Shown here one piece after another: positions 1 through 8,752 of a stretch of 43,368 nt of DNA. How positions within the stretch are numbered: position 1 is the stretch's first letter; each line of letters opens with the position of its first letter. The notes below the pieces were generated by a model. The model was not told the origin of the DNA, searched no databases, and worked only from the letters and a program-made list of their open reading frames with translations. The DNA is taken from assembly GCF_030124175.1 (NCBI RefSeq), contig NZ_JASKMT010000036.1, positions 1-43,368 of the forward strand, read 5' to 3'. This DNA is from Streptomyces sp. 549 (GTDB lineage Bacteria > Actinomycetota > Actinomycetes > Streptomycetales > Streptomycetaceae). The position numbers and the translations under genes were made by a program.

Positions 1-3000
1 GCACTCGCCGTCCCGGATGCTGCGCACCGCGGTGTGCAGGGCGACCAGCGACGACGAGCACAGTGTGTCGATCGTCATGCTCGGCCCGCGCAGATCCAGG
101 AAGTAGCTCACCCGGTTCGCCAGGATCGCGTTGTGGTTGCCCAGGCCGGCCGCGGTCTGCACGACGTCCCCGACAACCGTGTCGCGGTAGTGCTGGTAGC
201 TGGCGCCCACGAACACGCCGGTCGAGCGATGGGTCCTTCCCGCCAGGCCGGCGTCTTCCAGGGCCCGCCAGGCGGACTGGACAAGATGGCGCTGCTGCGG
301 ATCAATCCACTCCGCTTCCGAGGGCGACAGCCGGAAGAACCCGGGGTCGAAGTCGGTCAGCCCCCGGACGAATCCGGCACGCCTGAGATAGACGGTGCCG
401 GGTTTGCCGTCCGTTCCGAAGTACGAGTCGATGTCCCAGCGGGACGCTGGCACCTCCGTGAGGCAGTCCTCGCCTTCCACCAGAACGCGCCATAGTTCCT
501 CGGGGCTTTCGGCGTTGGGGAACACCCCGTCGAAGCCGACGATGGCGATGTCGTTCGGTTCCGCGTCACCGGACTCCGCGTCATCGGGCTGCGCGGCAAG
601 CCGCACCGGGGCCGGGGCCGAGGCCGGAGCCGGGGTCGGTCCCGGCTTCGGCTCCACGGGCTCCTCGGGTACGGGGGCCTGCGGAGCACCGCCCGGAACC
701 GGAGGTCCCTCCTCGCCGGCGGGTGCCGCAGTGACCCCGTACTCGTCCCGCAGCTCGGCGGCCAGCCGGTCGACCGTACCGGTCTCCAGGACCAGCGTCA
801 CCGGGATGTCCACGTCCAGTCTGGCCCGGATGTCCTGGGCAAGAGAGACAGCGAGCATCGAGTCGAGACCCTGCTCCTGCAGCGGGCGATCCGTTTCCAG
901 CTCGTCGATGTCCAGTTCCAGGGCGGCCGCCACCCACCGGCCCAGTGCGGCGTCCAGGCCGGCCCCCCGGCGGCCGGGGGGCGGCACGGGACGGGTGCCA
1001 CCGGTCGCCGGGGCCGGCGCGGGCGGGGGCACCGCCACGGGAGCGGGACGGTGGCCGTTGCGCGCGTCACCTCCCGTGCCTCCCGGCGACGGCGCCGGGG
1101 AGAGCCGCTTCCAGGTGACTCCACGGGCCTCCAGCACGGGGACATCGCCGTCGAGCACCACGAGGCTCGCGGTCAGCAGACCGGAGTCAGGCCCGGTGTC
1201 CCGATCGCGCCGGGCGTACACCCGGGCAGTGTCGGGAAGCCGACCGAGGACGGTGAGCCGCTCGATGGTGAACGGGACGTACAGGGCCTGCGCGCCGCAC
1301 GCGGCGAGCGCGATCTGGAAGGCGCCGTCCAGGAGCCGGGTGTCCACCGCCCCTGCGGGCCGCCCGTCGCCGCGCAGCTCACCCAGGGCCTGTCCGGGCG
1401 CCACGGACAGGGTGGCCACGGTCCGGAAGCCCGCACCGTAGCTGAGCCCGGCGCGCTCGAACGCGTCGTACATGGCGTCGAGTCCCACGGCTGTGAAGCC
1501 GTCGGCAGTGGCCGGAGCGGAGAGCACCGGCTGCTCGGTCTCGGTCACCTCGGTGGTGCACACCAGCGCGCCGGTGCCGTCGCGGAAGGCGATCGCGTTG
1601 TTGTCGCGTTCAGCCGTGAGGGTGGCGGGGGCCTCGACGGCTGCCCGGAAGGTGAGGTCCCGCAGACCGAACCGGGCTCGGCCGATGAGTTCGGCGACCT
1701 TGCCGGGGTATCCGGCGCCGGGGAGCGTCGGCTTGCCGAGGACCGTGTGCTCCGCGGCCTCCGGGTGCTCTGTCCACGTGCTCCCCGTACGGGCAGGCGC
1801 ACCTTCCCGAACGGCCGCGTCCGGCTGGCCGGCGGGCTCCAGCCAGAGGTACTTCTCCGCGTGTGGCGCGGTCGGGAAGCGTACGCCCGCCCGGCGCCGC
1901 CGGCCCGCGGGCAGGTCCGCGCCGGTCACGAACGCACGGGCCGCCGTGTCAAGCGTCTCGCGACCCGCCCCGGCGCTGATCGGACCGGCGTCGGTACGCG
2001 CGGCCTCGGACGCCACCCCCACATGGAGGGAGCGGGTGTCCTCGACGCCGGCCAGGAACAGCTGGAGCTTGTCCTCAAGCTGCTCCACGCTGTCCGCCAC
2101 GCACGCCAGCCGGTGGGTTGCGGCCGGTCGCTGCCGGCTCGCCTCGCTCAGCGCGTCAAGGGTCGGGCAGTACGAGGAACGCAGCATCAGCACGAGCCGG
2201 TGGGCAAGGGTGCGCAGCGCCTCGTCCGAGCCCGCGGACAGGATCAGCAGCCGCGAACCGGGCTCCGGGCCGTCCGGCTCCGTTCCGGGGCCCGCCTCGA
2301 CCACCGCGTGGGCGTTCGCACCGCCGAAGCCGAAGCTGCTGATCCCCGCGACGCGCGGACCGCTGCCCCACGGCAGCAGCCGGTCGGCCACGAAGAGGGG
2401 CGAACCGTCGAAGTCGAAGGACTTGTTCGGGGTGCTGAAGTTCAACGAAGGCGGGATGTGAGCCGCCTGGAGCGCCAGGATCGTTTTGATCAGTCCGGCG
2501 ATACCCGCGGCGGGCTCCAGATGGCCGATGTTGGTCTTCACCGAGCCCACCGCGACGGGGCGCCGGCCGGCCGCCTCGCCCAGCACCGCGCGTAGAGCTT
2601 CGAGTTCGATGAGGTCGCCGAGCTGGGTTCCGGTGCCGTGCGCCTCGACGTAGCCGATGTCGGCCGCGGTGAACCCGGACCGCGCAAGCGCGTTGCGCAG
2701 CACGGCTTCCTGAGCCGGCCTGCTGGGCGCCGTGAGGAAGCCGGCGCTGCCCCCCGTGTGGTTGACGGCGGTGCCGCGGATCACAGCGAGGACCGGGTCA
2801 CCGTCGCGTTCGGCGTCGGCGAGCCGCTTGAGGATGAGGACGCCGGCGCCTTCGCCCCGTACGTAGCCGTCGGCCTCGTCGTCGAAGGCGCGGCACACCC
2901 CTTGCGGGGACAGCATCCCGTTGCGGACGAAGGAGCGCGTCCTGTCCGGGGTGAGCACCAGGTTCGCGGCTCCGACCACGGCGGCCTCCACCTCGCCCGC

Positions 3001-6000
3001 GCGCAGGTGCATGGCCGCCTGGTGGAGGGCGACGAGGGAGGACGAGCAGGCCGTGTCGACGGCGAGACTCGGCCCCGACCAGTCGAAGACGTGCGACAGC
3101 CGGTTGGCGACCATGGAGGCGGCGGTTCCGGTCGCCACGTGCGGGTCGCCGTAACCGATGCTCCGGGCCACGAGCTCCGGGAACTCGCTTGCGATGGCAC
3201 CGACGAAGACGCCGGTGGCGGCACCGAGGGAGGCGTGGTCGTGGCCGCAGCTCTCCAGGGCCTCCGCCGTCACACTGAGCAGGATCCGCTGCAGAGGGTC
3301 CATGCGGCGGGCCTCGCGGTCGGTGAGTCCGAAGCGGCCGGCGTCGAAGTACTCGACGCCGTCCACCCAGCCCATCCGCTCGTTGTCGTCGCCGGTCCAC
3401 AGGTGGGCCCAGCCGCGCTTGCCGTCCGGGGCGTCACCGACGCTGGACACCCCGTTGACGAGGTTCAGCCAGAACTCGTCCGGTGTGGCGGCCCCCGGGA
3501 ACCGGCAGGCCATGCCGATGACGGCCAGGGCCCCCTCGTCGGCGGGCCGGGTCGGCTCCGTCGGCGCGGACTCCGCCGGGGCCTGCGCCGCCGTCTTGGT
3601 CACCGCGGATACGGGCCCTGCGGTCGCGGCGGGTGTCCCGGTCCTGGCGGGTTCGGCGGGCTCCGCAGTCGCGGCATCCGGGCCGAGCAGCCTCACCACA
3701 CCCTCCGCGCCCAGCAGGCGGGCCAGCTTCACCGGGGTGCCGGAGGCGAAGATCGACGGTGCGGTGATGTCCGCGCCCAGTTCACGGCCGAGTTGTACGG
3801 CGGCGAAGGTGACGTTGACGGAGTCGCCGCCCAGATCGAAGAAGTTGGCGTGCACGTCGAAGTCGGGGTGGTCCAGAGTGGCGGCGAATACCCGTGCGAT
3901 CGTCTCCGCCAGCGCGTCCGCGGTGGTACCCGGCGCCTCCGGCGTCTCGGGCGCCACCGGCTCCGCCGGGACGGCGGCTACGGCGGCCTCGGCGGTGGCC
4001 GAGCGCAGGACGGTGTCCCGCGTCGGCATCGGAAGCCGCGCACGCGCCACCTTGCCGTTGTCGGTCAGCGGCAGGGTGTCGAGGCTGACGTACGCGTCGG
4101 GCACCATGTAACCGGGCAGGGCGTTGCCGACGAACTCGTCGAGTTGGGACTTGGTCGGCGTGCCGTCGCACACCAGGTAGGCGGTCAGCCTCGGTTCGCC
4201 GCGTCCCTCGAACCGCACCGCGACGGCCACGGCGGCGGTGACGCCGTCGAAGCTCTCCAGCACCCGCTCGATCTCCGCGGGCTCGATGCGGTTGCCGCGC
4301 ACCTTCACCTGCGCGTCGACGCGGCCGAGCCACTCGATCGCGCCGTCCCGATGCAGCCGTACCTCGTCACCTGTGCGGTAGAGCCGTACGCCGGTCACCG
4401 GGTGAACGGTGAAGGCGTTCTCCGTCAGGTCCGGACGACCGGCGTAGCCGCGGGCCAGCCCGGTACCGGAGAGGTACAGCTCGCCGGTCGCTCCGGCCGC
4501 GCACTGCTCCAGCTCCCCGTCCAGAACGTGGAGTCCCATGTTCGGCAGGGGGGCGCCCAGCGGCAGGAAGGAGCCCACCGAGGTCACCTGGTGGCACGAT
4601 GCCCAGATCGTCGCCTCGGTCGGGCCGTACAGGTTCCACAGGGCGCGGGCCGGTGTGTGCAGGCGCTCGGCGGTGGCCGGCGGCAGGGCCTCGCCACCGG
4701 AGAGCACGGTGAGCTTCTCGTGCGGAGTCCATCCGGTGCCGAGCAGCAGGCGCCACATGCTCGGCGTGGCCTGGGCAACGGTCACCTCGCCCACCATCCT
4801 GGCCAGCCGGTGAGGGTCGCCGGCCGCCTCGCGAGGGGCGAGGACCACCGTCGCGCCGACCGTCAGCGGGAGCAGCAGCTCCAGCAGGGAGATGTCGAAG
4901 GCCACGGTGGTGTGGGCGAGCACGGTGTCGTCGGGTGACACGCCCAGCCGCTCACCGACTCCGGTGAGGAAGTTGGCCAGCGCCCCCTGCTCGACCTCCA
5001 CGCCCTTCGGGTCGCCGGTCGATCCGCTGGTGAAGAGCAGGTAGGCCAGGTCACCGGCGGTGACCCGGGGCGGAACCGCCTGAGCTGAGCCATCCGCCTC
5101 GGGCACACGCAGCGCGGGGCCCAGCGAGGCCCCCAGGGCGTGGGTGCGGGCGTCGGTGACGATCAGGTCGCACCGCGACACCTCCACGTACCGCTGCAGC
5201 CGCTCCACGGGGTAGCCCGGGTCCAGCGGCAGGAAGGCCGCACCGGCCCGCAGGATGCCGAGCACGGCCGGGAGCAGCGCGATGTCCCGCTCCATGAGTA
5301 CGCCGACGACCGAGCCGGACTCGATGCCCTGGTCGTGGAGGCGGGCGGCGATCGCGTCCGCCCAGGCGTCCAGGCCGGCGTAGTCCAGGGCGCGGGCGCC
5401 GCTGCGGACGGCGGTGGCGCCGGGCCGGTCGGTCACCGTCGCTGCGAGGAGGTCCAGTACCGTCCCCGGACCAGGCGTGATCGCGGGGTCGTCCGACCGC
5501 CCCTCGGACGGCTGCCCGGACGGCTGCTCGGAGGGCTTCTCCGACGGCTGCTCGGACCGTCCCTCGGGAGACTCCTCGCCGTGGAGCAGCGCCCTCAGGA
5601 CCATGTCCTCCACCCGCTCGGTGAACTCCAGCGCCTCGTCCTCGCCCATCGCGGTCTCCCGTACGAAGACCGTGGGCGGACCGTCCCGCAGGCACAGCAG
5701 CGCGATCTCGGTGTGCGGTTCGGCGGACGCCTCTTCCCCGGCGCTGCGGTCCAGCACCATGACGCGGGTGAAGCTCGGTTCGTCGGAGCCCAGCGGACGT
5801 CCGGCCAGGCCGAGCCGGAGTTCGAGGTCGCTGGCGTAGCCCTCGTGGGCGGTCGCCTCGTCGAGCTTGTCCTGCAGGGTCCGGGTGGTGTCGCGATCGA
5901 ACCGCACAGGAAAACGCGCGGCGGCGAGGCCGTGGGTCCGTTCGGCGAGGACCCGCGCGGTCGTCGGCGACCAGGCGAAGTCGAAGGTGTGCTCGCCGGT

Positions 6001-7149
6001 GCGCTCGGCCACGACGGCCAGGAAGGCACGGATGACCGCGACCGTCTCCTCCCGCGACGCGGGGGTGAAAGCCAGTTCGTGGTGGCCGTAGTGAGCCGCG
6101 GCAGCGGAGAAGTCGTCAGCGGACAGCGGGGCGGGGCGCAGCCTCTCCAGCCGTTCGCGCCACCACGGCTCGTGCGGCCGCAGCGACTTCTGCGCGGCGG
6201 CCATGTCGGCCAGGCGCTCCGCCGAGGCGGCGGGCAGCGGTGCCCCCGGGGTGATGCCGAGCCGCTGCGCGGCCGCCTGGCCGCTGAGCGCACTGCCGTC
6301 GACGGCAGCGCAGTCACTCAGCACGAGGTCGGCGTCCGGGGCGGCCAGGGTGATGGCCGACGTGGTCACCGACAGCACGCTGGTATCGGTGCGGGGCTCG
6401 TCCCGCGGAATCAGCCTGACCTGCCGGGCGAAGACCGCACCCTGCTCGGTGACGAGCGTCGGTACGCCGAGCGGGTTCGGGAAGGAACCGTAGTCCAGGG
6501 CCTTGGAGAGCCGGGCGGCCTCGACAGCGAGGGTGCCGGCGTGGATGAGGCCGCCGGACGCCATCCGGGCGGACCGCCGGTAGAACCGCCGCTCGCGGTC
6601 ACTGGTGTCGACCGGCTCGGGCAGGGTGCCCGCCACCACGTGCGGTACAAGGTCGGCGAAGAGCTCGATGCCCTTCTCGGCCGTCTCATAGGTCAGCGAC
6701 AGGGCGGTGGAGTGGTCGCGAACGGGGAACCACCGCTCCAGCAGCACACCGCCGGCGTCCACTGCCTCCGTCATCCGGTGCCAGGTCGCCGCGTGCCGGG
6801 ACGCGCCCTCGTACAACGCCCAGGCGGGGACGTGGCTGCCGGAGTAGCGGGGCAGCGGGCCGTCGTGGAAGTTGATCGCGGCGACCCGCGGCAGGTCGAG
6901 GACCGCAGCGGGCAGGATCCGGAAGTTGACCATGCTGAACAGGTAGTCGAACGGCTGTGCCGAGAGAGTCTCCGACAGGTCGCCGTGCGGGTCGAGGACG
7001 GGAATCGTGTGCTCACCCGCCCAGGCCGACACGGCCGGGTCGTCGCTGAAGACGCCCTCGATCCGCACGCCCGCCTCAAGGAGCTGCGCGGCGCACTGAG
7101 TGAGGACTCGGGTGCCGCCGATGACGAAGCAACTGGCTGCGGTGCTCAC
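1..7149 (-). CDS. Hybrid NRPS/trans-AT PKS megasynthase with N-formylglycine loading module (3' end outside window)
   Basis: The first 2,383 residues are visible. Residues 1-200 are a formyltransferase domain: N93, H95 in HDGPLPRYSG and D131 have the spacing of the methionyl-tRNA formyltransferase triad. About 340-540 resembles the C-terminal half of a condensation domain but has no HHxxxDG. The adenylation domain (about 564-1035; FTSGSTGDPKG near 706, K1033) gives the specificity residues D-I-L-Q-L-G-L-I-W, the known glycine code. Then come PCP (GGDS, S1110), KS1 (C1368, H1504, H1543), DH (H1801, D1941, Q1945), ACP (S2097) and KS2 (from about 2195, C2364). There is no AT or KR, so malonyl units must be loaded in trans. 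Inferred role: N-formylglycyl starter synthesis and first elongation, as in oxazole-ended polyketides. The GTG start shares GTGA with the upstream oxygenase stop, indicating translational coupling. Confidence 0.93.
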   Translation of the reverse strand, partial: MSTAASCFVIGGTRVLTQCAAQLLEAGVRIEGVFSDDPAVSAWAGEHTIPVLDPHGDLSETLSAQPFDYLFSMVNFRILPAAVLDLPRVAAINFHDGPLPRYSGSHVPAWALYEGASRHAATWHRMTEAVDAGGVLLERWFPVRDHSTALSLTYETAEKGIELFADLVPHVVAGTLPEPVDTSDRERRFYRRSARMASGGLIHAGTLAVEAARLSKALDYGSFPNPLGVPTLVTEQGAVFARQVRLIPRDEPRTDTSVLSVTTSAITLAAPDADLVLSDCAAVDGSALSGQAAAQRLGITPGAPLPAASAERLADMAAAQKSLRPHEPWWRERLERLRPAPLSADDFSAAAAHYGHHELAFTPASREETVAVIRAFLAVVAERTGEHTFDFAWSPTTARVLAERTHGLAAARFPVRFDRDTTRTLQDKLDEATAHEGYASDLELRLGLAGRPLGSDEPSFTRVMVLDRSAGEEASAEPHTEIALLCLRDGPPTVFVRETAMGEDEALEFTERVEDMVLRALLHGEESPEGRSEQPSEKPSEQPSGQPSEGRSDDPAITPGPGTVLDLLAATVTDRPGATAVRSGARALDYAGLDAWADAIAARLHDQGIESGSVVGVLMERDIALLPAVLGILRAGAAFLPLDPGYPVERLQRYVEVSRCDLIVTDARTHALGASLGPALRVPEADGSAQAVPPRVTAGDLAYLLFTSGSTGDPKGVEVEQGALANFLTGVGERLGVSPDDTVLAHTTVAFDISLLELLLPLTVGATVVLAPREAAGDPHRLARMVGEVTVAQATPSMWRLLLGTGWTPHEKLTVLSGGEALPPATAERLHTPARALWNLYGPTEATIWASCHQVTSVGSFLPLGAPLPNMGLHVLDGELEQCAAGATGELYLSGTGLARGYAGRPDLTENAFTVHPVTGVRLYRTGDEVRLHRDGAIEWLGRVDAQVKVRGNRIEPAEIERVLESFDGVTAAVAVAVRFEGRGEPRLTAYLVCDGTPTKSQLDEFVGNALPGYMVPDAYVSLDTLPLTDNGKVARARLPMPTRDTVLRSATAEAAVAAVPAEPVAPETPEAPGTTADALAETIARVFAATLDHPDFDVHANFFDLGGDSVNVTFAAVQLGRELGADITAPSIFASGTPVKLARLLGAEGVVRLLGPDAATAEPAEPARTGTPAATAGPVSAVTKTAAQAPAESAPTEPTRPADEGALAVIGMACRFPGAATPDEFWLNLVNGVSSVGDAPDGKRGWAHLWTGDDNERMGWVDGVEYFDAGRFGLTDREARRMDPLQRILLSVTAEALESCGHDHASLGAATGVFVGAIASEFPELVARSIGYGDPHVATGTAASMVANRLSHVFDWSGPSLAVDTACSSSLVALHQAAMHLRAGEVEAAVVGAANLVLTPDRTRSFVRNGMLSPQGVCRAFDDEADGYVRGEGAGVLILKRLADAERDGDPVLAVIRGTAVNHTGGSAGFLTAPSRPAQEAVLRNALARSGFTAADIGYVEAHGTGTQLGDLIELEALRAVLGEAAGRRPVAVGSVKTNIGHLEPAAGIAGLIKTILALQAAHIPPSLNFSTPNKSFDFDGSPLFVADRLLPWGSGPRVAGISSFGFGGANAHAVVEAGPGTEPDGPEPGSRLLILSAGSDEALRTLAHRLVLMLRSSYCPTLDALSEASRQRPAATHRLACVADSVEQLEDKLQLFLAGVEDTRSLHVGVASEAARTDAGPISAGAGRETLDTAARAFVTGADLPAGRRRRAGVRFPTAPHAEKYLWLEPAGQPDAAVREGAPARTGSTWTEHPEAAEHTVLGKPTLPGAGYPGKVAELIGRARFGLRDLTFRAAVEAPATLTAERDNNAIAFRDGTGALVCTTEVTETEQPVLSAPATADGFTAVGLDAMYDAFERAGLSYGAGFRTVATLSVAPGQALGELRGDGRPAGAVDTRLLDGAFQIALAACGAQALYVPFTIERLTVLGRLPDTARVYARRDRDTGPDSGLLTASLVVLDGDVPVLEARGVTWKRLSPAPSPGGTGGDARNGHRPAPVAVPPPAPAPATGGTRPVPPPGRRGAGLDAALGRWVAAALELDIDELETDRPLQEQGLDSMLAVSLAQDIRARLDVDIPVTLVLETGTVDRLAAELRDEYGVTAAPAGEEGPPVPGGAPQAPVPEEPVEPKPGPTPAPASAPAPVRLAAQPDDAESGDAEPNDIAIVGFDGVFPNAESPEELWRVLVEGEDCLTEVPASRWDIDSYFGTDGKPGTVYLRRAGFVRGLTDFDPGFFRLSPSEAEWIDPQQRHLVQSAWRALEDAGLAGRTHRSTGVFVGASYQHYRDTVVGDVVQTAAGLGNHNAILANRVSYFLDLRGPSMTIDTLCSSSLVALHTAVRSIRDGEC

Positions 7150-8381
7150 TCCTTGGCCTCCCCGGCCTCGGAGGCGTCCGCTGACTCGGCGACGGCCTCA
7201 TCCTTCGCAGCGGTGTCCGAGTGCCCCGCCGCCTCCGGACCGCCCGACGTCTCGGCGGCGACCCAGGCGTCGATCTGCGAGACGACCTCTTCGTCGAGCG
7301 AGAGCTGCCCCGGCGTCCACAGCGGGTTCGACAGGCCGCGGTGCGTCCTTTCGCACATCTCCCAGTCCTCGTAGTTCGCCTTGTCCCACAGCGCGAACAC
7401 GGCCTCGTGGGAGAAGTCGCTCTTGGCGGTCTCGGAGGGGTGGAAGAGCCAGAAGTGCCGGACGAAGCAGGTACCGGGGCTCTCGGGCCAGACCCACTGC
7501 ATCATCACGTAGTCAGCCGTGAACCCGAACAGGAGGTTGGGCAGGATGGTGATCCAGTTGATCTTCTGCTGGTCCGCTTCGGGTACCAGCGGCAGCGGCG
7601 TCCGGCCGCTGCGGCCCGTCATGGAGACGGAGTTGTAGCCGTTGCGGATCGACTGCCAGGCTCCGACGATGTCGCCCTCGAGGTCGTAGGTACCGGCGTC
7701 GTCGAAGTCGGTGATGCGGTGCAGGTCCTTGTGGGCGGTGGGGAAGTGCAGACTCTCGTTGACGTTGTGCGCGACGAGTTTCCAGTTCGAGGCGACCGGA
7801 TAGTCCTTCGCCTCCACGCACTCCAGGTCGGCGAGCTCGTAGACCCGCGCGAACTCGCCGAACTCGCCCAGGGAGGTGTCGAGATCCGGGGCGTCGTCGG
7901 AGAAGGCGATGAACACGACCCCGTACCGCACCTCGGTCCGTACCGGCAGCAGACCGTTCTTCTCCTTCTCGAAGAAGTGGTCGAAGTAGGTGCCGTTGAG
8001 GCTCTTGAGCTTGCCGTTGCGGTCATACACCCAGCAGTGGTAGAGGCAGACCAGGCTCTGACGCTTGCCGGTGGCCTCCTCGACGAGCTTGTAGCCCCGG
8101 TGCCGGCAGTAGTTGTGGTACGCCTGGATCCCGTCGTCCCCATGCATGATCAGGACGGAGCCTGTGCCGATGTTCAGGGTGCTGTAGGCGCCCTTCTCCT
8201 TCAACCGGGAGACGTGGTCGACCGGAAGCCAGCGCCGGCCGTAGATGCGGGACATCTCCCGCCGGTGCTGCTCCTCGCCGGTGTAGAACTCGTGCGACCT
8301 GCCGATGCCGCCTGACTCGAAGTAGGGCCTTTCATCGTCCTGATCACTGATGAGATCGAACATGCTGGACGCACGCGTCAT
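7146..8381 (-). CDS. Rieske non-heme iron oxygenase
   Basis: A 411-residue protein of the ring-hydroxylating oxygenase alpha-subunit type. The Rieske [2Fe-2S] ligands are C92-x-H94 and C112-x-x-H115. The mononuclear iron site is H212 and H217, with D339 in the YEDWEMCERTH helix as the likely carboxylate. Such enzymes hydroxylate, desaturate or cyclise substrates with O2 and need an electron-transfer partner; no ferredoxin or reductase is visible here. The ATG at 8381 is chosen because GAGGGAGC precedes it; an upstream ATG at 8492 has no ribosome binding site and adds an unconserved-looking stretch. The C-terminal 35 residues are Ala/Glu/Ser-rich. The stop overlaps the megasynthase start by 4 bp, so it is probably a tailoring enzyme of that pathway. 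The substrate is unknown. Confidence 0.9.
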   Translation of the reverse strand: MTRASSMFDLISDQDDERPYFESGGIGRSHEFYTGEEQHRREMSRIYGRRWLPVDHVSRLKEKGAYSTLNIGTGSVLIMHGDDGIQAYHNYCRHRGYKLVEEATGKRQSLVCLYHCWVYDRNGKLKSLNGTYFDHFFEKEKNGLLPVRTEVRYGVVFIAFSDDAPDLDTSLGEFGEFARVYELADLECVEAKDYPVASNWKLVAHNVNESLHFPTAHKDLHRITDFDDAGTYDLEGDIVGAWQSIRNGYNSVSMTGRSGRTPLPLVPEADQQKINWITILPNLLFGFTADYVMMQWVWPESPGTCFVRHFWLFHPSETAKSDFSHEAVFALWDKANYEDWEMCERTHRGLSNPLWTPGQLSLDEEVVSQIDAWVAAETSGGPEAAGHSDTAAKDEAVAESADASEAGEAKE

Positions 8382-8645
8382 CTGCTGGGCTCCCTCAGGG
8401 GTGAAGCGCATGAATGCAGTGCCGGAATGCCGCTGACCGAGGCATGCGGAAAGAGGGCCGCATTGAGCCACGGGAAGGGTGGAAAACGGCATGGTGAACG
8501 AAGAGGTGTGGCTAAACGCCGAACAGGTACTGGGCGGCCGGCCGGTCAGGTGAAAAGGCCGCCGGCTGCACCAGGGAATTCGACGAGCTGAACCGGTCGG
8601 AATACGGGCGCACGGCGTTCACGCACGATTGCTCGGGTGAGGGGT

Positions 8646-8681
8646 GCGCGAGGCACCGGCGTGAGCGTCGGTGCCTCGCGC
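8646..8681 (-). terminator. Perfect 13-bp hairpin after the FAD oxidoreductase gene
   Basis: The arms at 8646-8658 and 8669-8681 are perfect reverse complements around a 10-base loop. The hairpin begins about 70 bases past the FAD gene stop and lies upstream of the Rieske gene. There is no long U-run, as usual for Streptomyces terminators. It would let the two oxidoreductase units be expressed separately. Nearby, a GGTCC pentamer is repeated four times around 8709-8729. Confidence 0.6.
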
Positions 8682-8752
8682 TCGAAGCACGGCGCTTGGC
8701 GTGGGTGTGCCCGGTCCGGTCCGGTCCGGTGGTGCGGCTTAGGCTGTCTGCC

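Noticed and set aside
2638..4938. Long plus-strand open frame (766 codons) across the megasynthase
   Set aside because: It is antisense to clearly recognisable adenylation, PCP and KS domains and gives a His/Arg/Gly-rich protein without any family pattern; it arises from high GC.
8393..8492. Longer start (ATG 8492) for the Rieske oxygenase
   Set aside because: No ribosome binding site, and the extra 37 residues do not look like the family; ATG 8381 has GAGGGAGC before it.
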